Positions 17,434 through 27,242 of a stretch of DNA of 57,292 nucleotides are shown one piece after another. A model generated the notes under the pieces. It did no database searches, was not told the DNA's origin, and was given only the letters and a program-made list of their open reading frames with translations. The first letter of the stretch is position 1, and each line of letters opens with the position of its first letter. This DNA comes from Burkholderiaceae bacterium (lineage in GTDB: Bacteria > Pseudomonadota > Gammaproteobacteria > Burkholderiales > Burkholderiaceae_C): the NCBI GenBank assembly GCA_019234815.1, contig JAFALA010000065.1:1-57292 (forward strand). Reading direction: 5' to 3'. The position numbers and the translations under genes were made by a program.

Positions 17434-19550
17434 GCGGGCACCTCCTGCGGCTCATGCCAGGAGGGCGGTCCCTGCAGCGCAATCAGCCGGACCTGCTGGT
17501 CCTGCCAGGCCGTCTCGAGATGCGCAACGATGTCGACCAGCGCCGCCTCGTCGCCGGCCGACAGCGCCTGCACGCCGTAGGCCTTGTTGCGGCCGTGGGC
17601 CTTGGCCAGGTACATGGCGGTATCGACCATGTCGATGGCGCGCTCCCAGTTCAGGCTCAGGTCGAAGGGTGCCAGGGGCAGGCACGCAAAGCCGATGGAG
17701 GCGGTCACGCCGATGCTGCGGTTCTCGTGCTGGACGCGGGTGCCGCCGATCAGGTCCAGCAGCCGCTGCGCCAACACCTGCGCCTGCGTCAGGTCGTGCG
17801 AGGCCACTACGATCAGAAACTCCTCGCCGCCCCAGCGCACCACCAGGTCTTCCGCCCGCAGGGCGGCCCGGATGCGCTGCGCCACCTCGACCAGCACGCT
17901 GTCGCCGGCTGCGTGGCCGAAGCGGTCGTTGATGCGCTTGAAGTGGTCGATGTCGATCAGGAACAGGCTGCCGTTGAGCTTGCCGCCCTGCGTCAGCGCC
18001 TTGATCGCGGACTGGAAATGGCGCCGGTTGGCCAGGCCGGTGAGCGGATCGCGCTCGGCCTGGATCTTGAGCGCCTCATTGGTCGTGGCCAGGGCCTGGT
18101 TGGTGCGGTGCACCCGGCGGTAGCCCGAGGCCACCAGGCCCATGGAGACGGCAATGCAGGCGCCCAGCGCGATCCACAGCTTGAGCTTGAGCCTGCTGGA
18201 GCGCAGTTGCTCGTTCTTGAGCGCGTTGTCGCGGTTCAGCAATTCGATGGCCTTGGCGCGCTGTTCGGCGTCGAAACGCTCCTGCGCTTCCAGCACCAGC
18301 TTGCGCGAATCCTCGCGCAGGATCTGGTCGATCAACTGCCGGTATTGGTGAAAGGCCGCGATGGCCTTGGCCGGCTCGCCCGCCTTTTCCAAGGCCATGC
18401 CGTATTCATTCAGCAGGCTGGCGGTGTAGTGGTCGACTCCCAGGCTGCGCGACATCTCCAGGGCGTGGTTGACGTCTTGCTCGCCCTCCTGCAGCCGGCC
18501 CAGGGCCATCTTGGCCAGCCCCATGTTGTGGGTGGCCACGCTTTCCTGGCTGAGGTTGCCGGTGCGGCGCGACAGCGCAATGGCGGTTTCGGCGTGCGCG
18601 ATGGCGTCCTGGTAGCGGTGCCGGTCGAGCAGCATGTCGGCCTCGTTGCCGTGCGCTTGCGCAATCAGGTTGTCGTTGGCGGTCAGTTCGGCGTAGTGCA
18701 GCGCCTTGTTCGTGGCGTCCTGGTTGCGCTCCGGATCCTGCAGCACGATGCCCATGGTGTTGTAGACCTCGTAGAGCAGCGCGGGGTCGGGGTCCTTGTT
18801 GGCCTCCCGCAAGGCCTGGGCCGCGGCGTCCGTCGCGCGGTCCAGCTGCTGGGCGCCGAAGTAGGCGGCGGCCAGCTTGGAGAGGGCCGTGGCGCGCCGC
18901 CACGACTCGTTCATCTTGTCGGCCACGCTCAGCGAAGAGATGGCCCAGGCCACCGATTCGTCCGCGCGTCCCAGCGCAAAGTCGATCCGCGACAGCATGG
19001 TCTGGGTCAGGAACTGCAGGCGCAGCGGAACGACGTTCAGGTCGATCTCGTGCCGGCTCAGCGGCTCCAGCAGCTTGTGGGCCTCCAGCATCTGGCCGTG
19101 CTCCTGCAGCCGATCGGCGCGTATGCTCAGCAGCAGCAGATGCGCCGCGACGGACTGCGGGTTGTCGGGCCACTGGGCCAGGTCGCTTTCCAGCGCGCTG
19201 TTGAACGCATCGTCGTGCAACACGGCGACGAGCCGGGCCCTGGCCGTCTCGATCTGCAGGCGCTCCAGGCTGCCGGCGGCGCTTTTGTCGAGCAGGCCTC
19301 GCAATGCGAGCCGGGTGTCATTCGGACGGATCTGGGCCTGGCGTTCCAGCCGGGTCAGTTCGGCGTCCTGCTGTTGGGACAGCGCCTGCATCGGCGCCGC
19401 GGACGGCGTCGGCATTTCGGGTTGGCAGGCCGAGAAACTCAGCACGCCAAACAACAGGGGCAGGCAAAGGGCGCGTGAGACCTTGACCCTGGTCCGGCGC
19501 GCTGCGGGAATTGGCCGAGATTCTTCCAATGAGGGGTACATCGACTTCAA
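17430..19550 (-). CDS. TPR sensor diguanylate cyclase, probable lipoprotein-type N-terminus (first of pair)
   Basis: A 706-aa paralogue of the gene downstream. The N-terminus ends in LSFSACQP, a plausible lipobox with the cysteine at residue 42. That is a long leader, so GTG codons at residues 22 and 24 are alternative starts. TPR-like repeats follow, then a transmembrane segment (WIALGACIAVSMGLVASGY) and a GGDEF domain with intact GGEEF (574-578) and I-site RAED five residues upstream. The domain begins RDPLTGLANRRHF. It is the first gene of a minus-strand unit with the second cyclase and perhaps the SulP gene, and is divergent from the kdp operon. Confidence 0.88.
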   Translation of the reverse strand: MKSMYPSLEESRPIPAARRTRVKVSRALCLPLLFGVLSFSACQPEMPTPSAAPMQALSQQQDAELTRLERQAQIRPNDTRLALRGLLDKSAAGSLERLQIETARARLVAVLHDDAFNSALESDLAQWPDNPQSVAAHLLLLSIRADRLQEHGQMLEAHKLLEPLSRHEIDLNVVPLRLQFLTQTMLSRIDFALGRADESVAWAISSLSVADKMNESWRRATALSKLAAAYFGAQQLDRATDAAAQALREANKDPDPALLYEVYNTMGIVLQDPERNQDATNKALHYAELTANDNLIAQAHGNEADMLLDRHRYQDAIAHAETAIALSRRTGNLSQESVATHNMGLAKMALGRLQEGEQDVNHALEMSRSLGVDHYTASLLNEYGMALEKAGEPAKAIAAFHQYRQLIDQILREDSRKLVLEAQERFDAEQRAKAIELLNRDNALKNEQLRSSRLKLKLWIALGACIAVSMGLVASGYRRVHRTNQALATTNEALKIQAERDPLTGLANRRHFQSAIKALTQGGKLNGSLFLIDIDHFKRINDRFGHAAGDSVLVEVAQRIRAALRAEDLVVRWGGEEFLIVVASHDLTQAQVLAQRLLDLIGGTRVQHENRSIGVTASIGFACLPLAPFDLSLNWERAIDMVDTAMYLAKAHGRNKAYGVQALSAGDEAALVDIVAHLETAWQDQQVRLIALQGPPSWHEPQEVPA

Positions 19551-19631
19551 GTGTCTCCCAGCCTGCCTGCCGTATGGCAGAGCAAAGTGGAACTATTTCT
19601 CTTCTGCGGTGATTTTGATTCAGAACCGCTA

Positions 19632-19668
19632 TCCCCAAGACTGATCAGATTTCGATTTATCTTGGGGA
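19632..19668. repeat. Inverted repeat in the kdp/GGDEF divergent intergenic region
   Basis: TCCCCAAGA (19632-19640) and TCTTGGGGA (19660-19668) form perfect 9-bp arms around a 19-nt spacer that itself starts with the palindrome CTGATCAG (19641-19648). It lies between the cyclase start at 19550 and the first kdp small ORF at 19780. It may be an operator for either side; no T-run follows, so a terminator is unlikely. Confidence 0.5.
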
Positions 19669-19779
19669 AAACGCGCAGGTTTGGCATTGATACTTTCTTG
19701 ATACCGTATCCGGCAGCTTCTACGCGGGCTTGAGGTCGGGTTCCATAAGCTGTCGGGCATTCATTTTGGCGAGACCACC

Positions 19780-19872
19780 ATGGACTTGATTTACATCGCA
19801 CTGAGTCTGGCGCTTTTCGGCCTGGCCGTTGGCCTGGCACTCGTCAGCCACAACCTGGAGAACAAATCATGA
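19780..19872 (+). CDS. Small membrane protein preceding kdpF
   Basis: A 30-aa ORF starting MDLIYIALSLALFG with one hydrophobic helix and a polar tail ending LENKS. It overlaps the next microprotein ORF by 4 bp (ATGA at 19869-19872), and its ATG is the first plausible start after the kdp promoter region. Its position, translational coupling and single-helix design argue that it is real. I know of similar tiny ORFs in front of kdpF in other bacteria but no defined function; it could be a second Kdp-associated subunit or a leader peptide. Confidence 0.6.
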   Translation: MDLIYIALSLALFGLAVGLALVSHNLENKS

Positions 19873-19958
19873 TGCTCCTGTACTGGCTGAGCGGTCTGGC
19901 TGCGGCGGGCCTGTTTGTCTATCTTGTTTATGCGCTGCTGCGCGCAGAGGAGTTCTGA
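19869..19958 (+). CDS. kdpF: KdpF small subunit of the potassium-transporting ATPase
   Basis: A 29-aa single-helix peptide (MMLLYWLSGLAAAG at the start, LLRAEEF at the end) whose size, composition and position 3 bp before kdpA match KdpF, the lipid-like stabilising subunit of the KdpFABC complex. Two consecutive ATG codons (19869 and 19872) are possible starts. The TGA at 19956-19958 is followed by the kdpA ATG at 19962. Confidence 0.85.
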   Translation: MMLLYWLSGLAAAGLFVYLVYALLRAEEF

Positions 19959-19961
19959 GCC

Positions 19962-21758
19962 ATGAATGCATTGGCATGGATGAATCTGGCGCTGTTCCTC
20001 GGCGTGCTGATCGCGCTGGCCTGGCCGCTGGCCAAAGGCCTGAGCGCCGTGGCCTCGGGCCGGCTGCCTTCGTGGATGCACAAGGTCGAGGGCGTGTTCT
20101 ACCGCCTCGCCGGCGTGGACCCGGATGAAGGCATGCACTGGAAGACCTACGCCTTGGGCGTGCTGCTGTTCAATTTCCTGGGCGTGCTGGTCGTTTACGC
20201 CTTGCAGCGGCTGCAGGCGGTGCTGCCGCTCAATCCGCAGGCGATGCCGGCCGTCACGCCGGACTCGGCGTTCAACACCGCCATCAGCTTCGTGACCAAC
20301 ACCAACTGGCAGGGTTACGGCGGCGAGTCCACCATGAGCTACCTGGTCCAGATGCTGGCGCTGACGGTGCAGAACTTCCTCTCCGCGGCCACCGCCATTG
20401 CGGTCGTGTTCGCGCTGGTGCGCGGCTTCACGGGCAAGCTGGCCACGCACGTTGGCAACTTCTGGGCCGACCTGACGCGCGTCACCCTGTGGGTGCTGCT
20501 GCCGATCTCGCTCGTGTTTGCCTTGTTCCTGGTCGGCCAGGGCGTGATCCAGAACTTCGACGCCTACAAGGACGTCACGACGCTGGAAGTCAACCACTAC
20601 CAGAACCCCAAGGTCGACGCCGCCGGGCAGCCGATCAAGGACGCCCAGGGCAACCCGGTCACCGAGCCCGCGCAGACGGCCACGCAGCAGCTCGCCATGG
20701 GTCCGGTGGCCTCGCAGGAGGCCATCAAGATGCTGGGCACCAACGGCGGCGGCTTCTTCAACGCCAACTCGGCCCATCCCTATGAGAACCCGACGGCGCT
20801 GGCCAACTTCGTGCAGATGCTGTCGATCTTCCTGATCCCGGCGGCCCTGTGCTTCATGTTCGGCCAGCTGGTCGGCGATTCGCGCCAGGGCGTCGCCATC
20901 CTGGCGGCGATGGTGATCATGTTCGTGCCGGCGGTCATCGTGACCACGGGGGCCGAGCAGGCCGGCAATCCCTTGCTGAACTCCCTGGGTGTCGACCAGG
21001 CCCAGAGCGCCACCCAGCCGGGCGGCAACATGGAAGGCAAGGAAACGCGCTTCGGCATCAACGCGACCTCGCTGTTCGTGGTGGTCACGACATCCGCCTC
21101 TTGCGGCGCCGTCAACGCCATGCACGACTCGCTGACGCCGGTCGGCGGCATGGTTCCGCTGATCATGATGCAGCTGGGCGAGGTGGTGTTCGGCGGCGTG
21201 GGCTCGGGCCTGTACGGCATGCTGGTGTTCGCGATCCTGGCCGTGTTCATCGCCGGCCTGATGATCGGCCGCACGCCTGAGTACCTGGGCAAGAAGATCG
21301 AGAAGTTCGAGATGAAGATGGTTTCCATCGCCATTCTCGTCACGCCCCTGGTGGTGCTGGTGGGCACGGCCGTGGCGGTGCTGTCGGCGGACGGCAAGGC
21401 CGGCATCGCCAACCCGGGCGCGCACGGTTTCTCCGAAATTCTTTACGCCCTGACCTCCTCGGGCAACAACAACGGCAGCGCCTTCGCCGGACTGTCGGCC
21501 AACACGCCCTTCTACAACGTCCTGCTGGGCATCGTGATGTGGCTGGGCCGGTTCGGCGTGATCGTGCCGGTGCTGGCCATGGCCGGCAGCCTGGCCGCGA
21601 AGAAGCGCATCCCCGTGAGCAGCGGCACCCTGCCCACGCACAACCCCCTGTTCGTGGCCTTGCTGATCGGTGCGGTCTTGCTGGTGGGCCTGCTGAACTA
21701 CGTGCCTGCCCTGGCACTGGGTCCCATCGTCGAACAGCTGCAGCTGTTGAAGGCTTGA
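19962..21758 (+). CDS. kdpA: Potassium-transporting ATPase subunit A
   Basis: A 598-aa channel-like subunit of KdpFABC that binds and translocates K+ across the inner membrane. Selectivity-filter-type loops are recognisable: [47 protein letters not shown] and [12 protein letters not shown]. Ten or so hydrophobic segments are present and the length is normal. It lies 3 bp after kdpF and 11 bp before kdpB, so the operon is tightly packed. Expression is expected to depend on the KdpDE system encoded downstream. Confidence 0.97.
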   Translation: MNALAWMNLALFLGVLIALAWPLAKGLSAVASGRLPSWMHKVEGVFYRLAGVDPDEGMHWKTYALGVLLFNFLGVLVVYALQRLQAVLPLNPQAMPAVTPDSAFNTAISFVTNTNWQGYGGESTMSYLVQMLALTVQNFLSAATAIAVVFALVRGFTGKLATHVGNFWADLTRVTLWVLLPISLVFALFLVGQGVIQNFDAYKDVTTLEVNHYQNPKVDAAGQPIKDAQGNPVTEPAQTATQQLAMGPVASQEAIKMLGTNGGGFFNANSAHPYENPTALANFVQMLSIFLIPAALCFMFGQLVGDSRQGVAILAAMVIMFVPAVIVTTGAEQAGNPLLNSLGVDQAQSATQPGGNMEGKETRFGINATSLFVVVTTSASCGAVNAMHDSLTPVGGMVPLIMMQLGEVVFGGVGSGLYGMLVFAILAVFIAGLMIGRTPEYLGKKIEKFEMKMVSIAILVTPLVVLVGTAVAVLSADGKAGIANPGAHGFSEILYALTSSGNNNGSAFAGLSANTPFYNVLLGIVMWLGRFGVIVPVLAMAGSLAAKKRIPVSSGTLPTHNPLFVALLIGAVLLVGLLNYVPALALGPIVEQLQLLKA

Positions 21759-21769
21759 GGCCATCCATC

Positions 21770-23875
21770 ATGACAAGCAAAAAATCTCTCTCCCTGTTTG
21801 ATCCGGTGCTGGTCAAGCCGGCCCTGGCGCAGTCTTTTGCCAAGCTGGACCCGCGCGTGCAATGGCGCAACCCGGTCATGTTCGTGGTCTTCATCGGCTC
21901 GATCCTGACCAGCATCCTGTGGGCCTTGAGCCTGAGCCAGCCCGAGGTCGCCGGCGTCGAGGGCTCCGGCTTCATGCTGTCGATCTCGCTGTGGCTGTGG
22001 TTCACGGTGCTGTTCGCCAACTTCGCCGAAGCGCTGGCCGAAGGCCGCTCCAAGGCGCAGGCCGCCTCGCTGCGCGGCCTCAAGACCCAGACCTGGGCCA
22101 AGAAGCTGCAGGAGCCCCAGCACGGCGCCAAGTGGAACCCGGTGCAGTCCAACGAACTGCGCAAGGGCCAGGTCGTGCTGGTCGAGACCGGCGACATGAT
22201 TCCGCTCGACGGCGAAGTCATCGAGGGCGTGGCCTCGGTGGACGAGTCCGCCATCACCGGCGAATCGGCCCCCGTGATCCGCGAATCGGGCGGCGACTTC
22301 TCGGCCGTCACCGGCGGCACGCGCGTGCTGTCGGACTGGCTGGTGGTGCGCATCACCGTGAACCCCGGCGAGTCCTTTCTGGACCGCATGATCGCCATGG
22401 TCGAAGGCGCCAAGCGCCAGAAGACTCCCAACGAGATCGCGCTAAGCATCCTGCTGGTGGCGCTGACGCTGGTGTTCCTGGTCGTGACCGTGACGCTGCT
22501 GCCCTACTCGATGTTCAGCGTCGAGGCGGCCGGCGCCGGCACGGTGGTGTCGATCACCGCGCTGGTGGCCCTGCTGGTGTGCCTGATTCCGACCACCATC
22601 GGCGGCCTGCTGTCCGCCATCGGCGTGGCCGGCATGAGCCGCATGATGCAGGCCAACGTGATCGCCACCTCCGGCCGCGCGGTCGAGGCCGCCGGCGACG
22701 TGGACGTGCTGATGCTCGACAAGACCGGCACCATCACGCTGGGCAACCGCCAGGCCAGCACCTTCGTGCCGGCCCCCGGCGTGAGCGAGCAGTCGCTGGC
22801 CGACGCGGCCCAGCTGTCCTCGCTGGCGGACGAAACGCCCGAGGGCCGCAGCATCGTCGTGCTGGCCAAGCAGCGCTTCGGCCTGCGCGAGCGCGAGATG
22901 AGCAGCCTGCACGCCAGCTTCGTGCCCTTCACGGCGCAGACCCGCATGAGCGGTGTCGACTTCGGCGAGCCGGCGGCGCCCAACCGCAGCATCCGCAAGG
23001 GTGCGGCCGATGCGATCCGCCGCTACGTCGAGCAGGTCGGCGGCAGCTTCCCCAATGAAGTCTCGCTGGCGGTCGACGAAGTGGCCCGCCGCGGCAGCAC
23101 GCCGCTGGTGGTGGCCGAGCTCAAGGCCGGCGCGGTGCGCGTGCTGGGCGTGGTCGAGCTCAAGGACATCGTCAAGGGCGGCATCAAGGAGCGCTTCGCC
23201 GAGCTGCGCCGCATGGGCATCAAGACCGTGATGATCACCGGCGACAACAAGCTCACCGCCGCGGCGATCGCTGCCGAAGCCGGCGTCGACGACTTCCTGG
23301 CCGAGGCCACGCCCGAAGCCAAGCTGAAGATGATTCGCGACTACCAGGCCGAAGGCCGCTTGGTGGCCATGACCGGCGACGGCACCAACGACGCCCCCGC
23401 CCTGGCGCAGGCCGACGTGGCCGTGGCCATGAACTCGGGCACGCAGGCCGCCAAGGAGGCCGGCAACATGGTGGACCTGGACTCCAACCCCACCAAGCTG
23501 TTGGAGATCGTCGAGACCGGCAAGCAGCTGCTGATGACGCGCGGCTCGCTGACGACCTTCTCGATCGCCAACGACGTGGCCAAGTACTTCGCCATCATCC
23601 CGGCCATGTTCGTGGGCGTCTACCCGCAGTTGGTGTCGCTCAACGTGATGGCGCTGCACAGCCCCAGCTCGGCCATTTTGTCCGCGGTGATCTTCAACGC
23701 CCTGATCATCGTGGCGCTGATTCCGCTGGCGCTCAAGGGCGTGGCCTACCGGCCCATCGGCGCGGCCGCGCTCCTGCGCCGCAATCTGGCGATCTATGGC
23801 GTGGGCGGCCTGATCGTGCCCTTCATCGGCATCAAGGCGATCGACATGATCCTGGTGGCCCTGCATCTGGTTTGA
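21770..23875 (+). CDS. kdpB: Potassium-transporting ATPase ATP-binding subunit B
   Basis: A 701-aa P-type ATPase subunit that energises K+ uptake. The phosphorylated aspartate is Asp317 in DKTGT. Other hallmarks are the TGES loop (ITGESAPVI), the nucleotide-binding region with KGAADAI and the hinge motif [24 protein letters not shown]. The ATG at 21770 is chosen because it follows the kdpA stop by 11 bp and begins the conserved N-terminus; upstream in-frame sequence lies inside kdpA. Length is typical for the family. Confidence 0.97.
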   Translation: MTSKKSLSLFDPVLVKPALAQSFAKLDPRVQWRNPVMFVVFIGSILTSILWALSLSQPEVAGVEGSGFMLSISLWLWFTVLFANFAEALAEGRSKAQAASLRGLKTQTWAKKLQEPQHGAKWNPVQSNELRKGQVVLVETGDMIPLDGEVIEGVASVDESAITGESAPVIRESGGDFSAVTGGTRVLSDWLVVRITVNPGESFLDRMIAMVEGAKRQKTPNEIALSILLVALTLVFLVVTVTLLPYSMFSVEAAGAGTVVSITALVALLVCLIPTTIGGLLSAIGVAGMSRMMQANVIATSGRAVEAAGDVDVLMLDKTGTITLGNRQASTFVPAPGVSEQSLADAAQLSSLADETPEGRSIVVLAKQRFGLREREMSSLHASFVPFTAQTRMSGVDFGEPAAPNRSIRKGAADAIRRYVEQVGGSFPNEVSLAVDEVARRGSTPLVVAELKAGAVRVLGVVELKDIVKGGIKERFAELRRMGIKTVMITGDNKLTAAAIAAEAGVDDFLAEATPEAKLKMIRDYQAEGRLVAMTGDGTNDAPALAQADVAVAMNSGTQAAKEAGNMVDLDSNPTKLLEIVETGKQLLMTRGSLTTFSIANDVAKYFAIIPAMFVGVYPQLVSLNVMALHSPSSAILSAVIFNALIIVALIPLALKGVAYRPIGAAALLRRNLAIYGVGGLIVPFIGIKAIDMILVALHLV

Positions 23876-23885
23876 GGACTTTTTG

Positions 23886-24461
23886 ATGAACAAGCTCATT
23901 CGTCCCGCCCTCGTGATCTTTGCGCTGATCAGCGTGCTCACCGGGCTGATCTATCCGGCCGTCGTGACCGGCCTGGCGCAAGCCCTGTTCCCGCGCCAGG
24001 CGGCCGGCTCCCTGATCGAACGCGAGGGCCAGGTGGTCGGCTCTGCGCTGATCGGGCAAAACTTCAGCGAGCCGCGCTATTTCTGGGGCCGTCCATCGGC
24101 CACCTCGCCGCAGAGCGACAACGCCGCCAACTCCAGCGGCTCCAACCAGGGGCCGACCAATCCGGCGCTGGTCGATGCCGTCAAGGGCCGCATCGCCGCG
24201 CTGCGCGAGGCCGATCCCGGCAACAGCGCGCCCGTGCCGGCCGATCTGGTGACGGCCTCGGCCAGCGGCCTGGATCCCGAGATCACCATCGCCGCGGCCC
24301 AGTACCAGGCGGCGCGCGTGGCGCGCGTGCGCGGCCTGTCGGTCGAGCAGGTGCAGCAGCTGATCGCCGAGAACACGCAAGGACGCGACCTGGCCATGCT
24401 GGGCGAGCCCCGCGTGAACGTGCTGCGCCTCAATCTGGCGCTGGACCACCTCAAACGCTGA
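23886..24461 (+). CDS. kdpC: Potassium-transporting ATPase subunit C
   Basis: A 191-aa subunit with one N-terminal transmembrane helix ([21 protein letters not shown]) and a periplasmic domain. The family blocks [25 protein letters not shown] and [14 protein letters not shown] are intact. KdpC stabilises the KdpAB complex and influences ATP binding. The ATG at 23886 follows the kdpB stop by 10 bp; a TTG one codon upstream is less likely. Confidence 0.96.
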   Translation: MNKLIRPALVIFALISVLTGLIYPAVVTGLAQALFPRQAAGSLIEREGQVVGSALIGQNFSEPRYFWGRPSATSPQSDNAANSSGSNQGPTNPALVDAVKGRIAALREADPGNSAPVPADLVTASASGLDPEITIAAAQYQAARVARVRGLSVEQVQQLIAENTQGRDLAMLGEPRVNVLRLNLALDHLKR

Positions 24462-24476
24462 CGCCTGACCGATCCA

Positions 24477-27242
24477 ATGCCTGAAGCCCAAAGACCCGAC
24501 CCCGACGCTCTGCTCGCGCAACTGCGCGAGGAAGAGTTGTCGGCGGTGCGGGGCAAGCTGCGCATCTATTTCGGTTCTTCGGCGGGCGTAGGCAAGACCT
24601 ACGCCATGCTGTTGGCGGCGCGCAAGCTGAAGGAAGAGGGCACGCCGGTGCTGATCGGCGTGGTCGAGACCCATGGCCGCGGCGAGACCGCGGCCCTGCT
24701 CGAGGGCCTGGAAGTGCTGCCGCCGCGCATGGTCGAGTACCGCGGCAAGGAGCTGCCCGAGTTCGACCTGGACGCGGTGCTGGAGCGCCAGCCGCCCATG
24801 GTGCTGGTCGACGAGCTGGCGCATTCCAACGTGCCCGGATCGCGCCATGCCAAGCGCTGGCAGGACGTCGAGGAGCTGTTGGCGCGCGGTATCAATGTCT
24901 ACAGTGCCCTCAACGTCCAGCACCTCGAGAGCCTCAACGACGTGGTTGGCGGCATCACCGGCGTGCGGGTCAACGAGACGGTGCCCGACACCTTCTTCGA
25001 CGCCGCCACCGAGGTTGTGCTGGTCGACACGCCGGCGGACGAGCTGCTGTCGCGCCTGCAGGCCGGCAAGGTCTACATGGGGCCGCAGGCCGAGCGCGCG
25101 GCGCGCAACTTCTTCCGCAAGGGCAATCTGATGGCCCTGCGCGAGATCGCGCTGCGCCGCACTGCCGACCGCGTCGAAGACGATGTGCAGGCCTGGCGCA
25201 GCACCGAACGCATCGCCCAGGTCTGGAAGACCGAGGCGTCCATCCTGTGCGCGGTGGGCCAGGGCGCCGAATCTGAAAGCGTGGTGCGCAGCGCCGCGCA
25301 GCTGGCGCAGCAGCTGAACGTGAGCTGGCATGCCGTGGCGGTGGAGACGCCGGCCATGCAGCGCCAGCCCGAGGCGGTGCGCGACCGCATGCTTAAAGTC
25401 CTGCGCCTGGCCCACGAGCTGGGCGCCAGCACCGCGACGCTGAACGCGCAGGACCTGGCCACCGCCCTGGTGCAGCACGCGCGCGAGCACAACCTCTCCA
25501 AGCTGGTGCTGGGCCGTCCGGCCGAGGCCGGCCATTGGACGCGGCGCCTGCGCCTGTGGTCCGGCCGCTCGCTGCCGCGCCGCCTGGCCGAGGTGGCGCC
25601 CGACTTGGACCTGATCCTGGTGGCCGCGCCGCCCGCCGCCGCGCAGCGCCGCAGCGAGCAGGCCATGAGCGGCGCGCGGGCCGATGCCCATGCGGCCGAG
25701 CGCGAGGCGCTGGAGCGCGAGCAGGACTGGCGCCAGCGGACGCGCCGCTACGCGCTGGCCATCGCGGCCTGCGGCGCCATCACGCTGCTGGCCTGGCCGC
25801 TGCAGTCCCGCTTTGCGCAGGCCAATATCGTGATGCTGTTCCTGCTCGCCGTGGTGGGCGTGGCTTTGCGGCTGGGGCGCGGTCCGGCCGTGGTGGCGAG
25901 CTTCCTGAGCGTGGGCCTGTTCGATTTCTTCTTCGTCGACCCCAAGCTCAGCTTTGCCGTCTCGGACGTGCAGTACCTGCTCACCTTCGTCGTGATGCTG
26001 GCGGTGGGCCTGGTGATCGGGCAGTTGACGGCCGGCCTGCGCTACCAGGCCAAGGTGTCGGCCGATCGCGAATCGCGTTCGCGCGCGCTGTTCGAGCTCA
26101 CCAGCGACCTGGCCAGCGCCCTGCAGACCGAGGCGGTGCTCGACGTGGCCGAGACCACGCTGGCGCGCGAAGTGCACGGCCAGGCGCTGCTCTACGTGCT
26201 GGACCTGAACGACAGCCTGCAGGTCTCGCCGCACCTGGCGCAGCTGAACGGCGTCGAGCCGCCCGACGTGGGTACGGCGCGCTGGGTGCTCGATCACATG
26301 CAGCCGGCCGGACTCTCGACCGACACCCTGGCCGGCAGCGCCTGGTTCTACCTGCCGCTGACGGCTCCGATGCGCACCCGCGGCGTGCTGGCGCTCAGGC
26401 CGCGCGCGATCCGCAGCGTGATGCTGCCCGAGTTGCGCGCCCAGCTCGAGACCTATGCCCGCATCATCGGCCAGGCGCTGGAGCGCGTGCACTACGTCGA
26501 GGTGGCGCAGCAGGCGCTGGTGCACATCGAGTCCGAGCGGCTGCGCAACTCGCTGCTGTCGGCGCTCTCGCACGACCTGAGGACGCCGCTGGCGGTGGTC
26601 TACGGCCTGGCGCAGACCTTGTCCGGCATGGCCGACCTGCCGCAGGCGGCGCGCGAGATGAGCGACTCGCTGCGCCAGCAGGCCCAGCGCATCGGCGCCA
26701 TGGTCAACAACCTGCTCGACATGGCGCGCCTGCAAAGCGGCGTCGTGCAGCTGAACCGGCAATGGCAGCCGGTCGAGGAGGTGGTGGGCGTGGCCCTGCA
26801 GGCCATGCAGCAAAGCCTGCAGGGGCATGAGCTGGTGCTGGACATCCCGCACGAGCTGCCGCTGGTCAACCTCGACTCGGTGCTGGCCGAGCGCGTGCTG
26901 TGCAACCTGCTGGAGAACGCGGTCAAGTACACCCCGCCGGGTAGCCGCATCCTGATTGCTGCCGAGCGCCATGACGATGAACTGCGCCTGAGCGTGTCCG
27001 ACAATGGTCCGGGCCTGCCCGCCGGCCGCGAGGAAGCCCTGTTTGCCAAGTTCACGCGCGGCGAGCGCGAATCGAGCACGCCGGGCGTGGGCCTGGGCCT
27101 GGCGATCTGCCGGGCTATCGTCGAGGCCCACGGCGGGCGCATCTGGGCCGAACGCAGCCTGGAGGGCGGCGCAGCGTTCGTTTTGAGTTTGCCCCTGGGG
27201 GAACCGCCGCCCCTGCTGTCGGAGTCGGAAGACCATGAGTGA
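24477..27242 (+). CDS. kdpD: Sensor histidine kinase KdpD
   Basis: A 921-aa membrane sensor kinase. The N-terminal KdpD domain carries the Walker A motif GSSAGVGKT (residues 33-41), followed by a Usp-like region, a four-helix DUF4118 membrane domain (around residues 425-520), a GAF-like segment, the HisKA domain with phospho-acceptor His699 in SALSHDLRTP, and an HATPase domain (NLLENAVKYTP, DNGPGLP, GVGLGLAI). It senses low potassium or ionic stress and phosphorylates KdpE. It starts 15 bp after kdpC and overlaps kdpE by 8 bp. Confidence 0.96.
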   Translation: MPEAQRPDPDALLAQLREEELSAVRGKLRIYFGSSAGVGKTYAMLLAARKLKEEGTPVLIGVVETHGRGETAALLEGLEVLPPRMVEYRGKELPEFDLDAVLERQPPMVLVDELAHSNVPGSRHAKRWQDVEELLARGINVYSALNVQHLESLNDVVGGITGVRVNETVPDTFFDAATEVVLVDTPADELLSRLQAGKVYMGPQAERAARNFFRKGNLMALREIALRRTADRVEDDVQAWRSTERIAQVWKTEASILCAVGQGAESESVVRSAAQLAQQLNVSWHAVAVETPAMQRQPEAVRDRMLKVLRLAHELGASTATLNAQDLATALVQHAREHNLSKLVLGRPAEAGHWTRRLRLWSGRSLPRRLAEVAPDLDLILVAAPPAAAQRRSEQAMSGARADAHAAEREALEREQDWRQRTRRYALAIAACGAITLLAWPLQSRFAQANIVMLFLLAVVGVALRLGRGPAVVASFLSVGLFDFFFVDPKLSFAVSDVQYLLTFVVMLAVGLVIGQLTAGLRYQAKVSADRESRSRALFELTSDLASALQTEAVLDVAETTLAREVHGQALLYVLDLNDSLQVSPHLAQLNGVEPPDVGTARWVLDHMQPAGLSTDTLAGSAWFYLPLTAPMRTRGVLALRPRAIRSVMLPELRAQLETYARIIGQALERVHYVEVAQQALVHIESERLRNSLLSALSHDLRTPLAVVYGLAQTLSGMADLPQAAREMSDSLRQQAQRIGAMVNNLLDMARLQSGVVQLNRQWQPVEEVVGVALQAMQQSLQGHELVLDIPHELPLVNLDSVLAERVLCNLLENAVKYTPPGSRILIAAERHDDELRLSVSDNGPGLPAGREEALFAKFTRGERESSTPGVGLGLAICRAIVEAHGGRIWAERSLEGGAAFVLSLPLGEPPPLLSESEDHE

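Noticed and set aside
19791..21764. 657-codon frame antisense to kdpA
   Set aside because: Shadow of kdpA; no ribosome binding site and no recognisable family.
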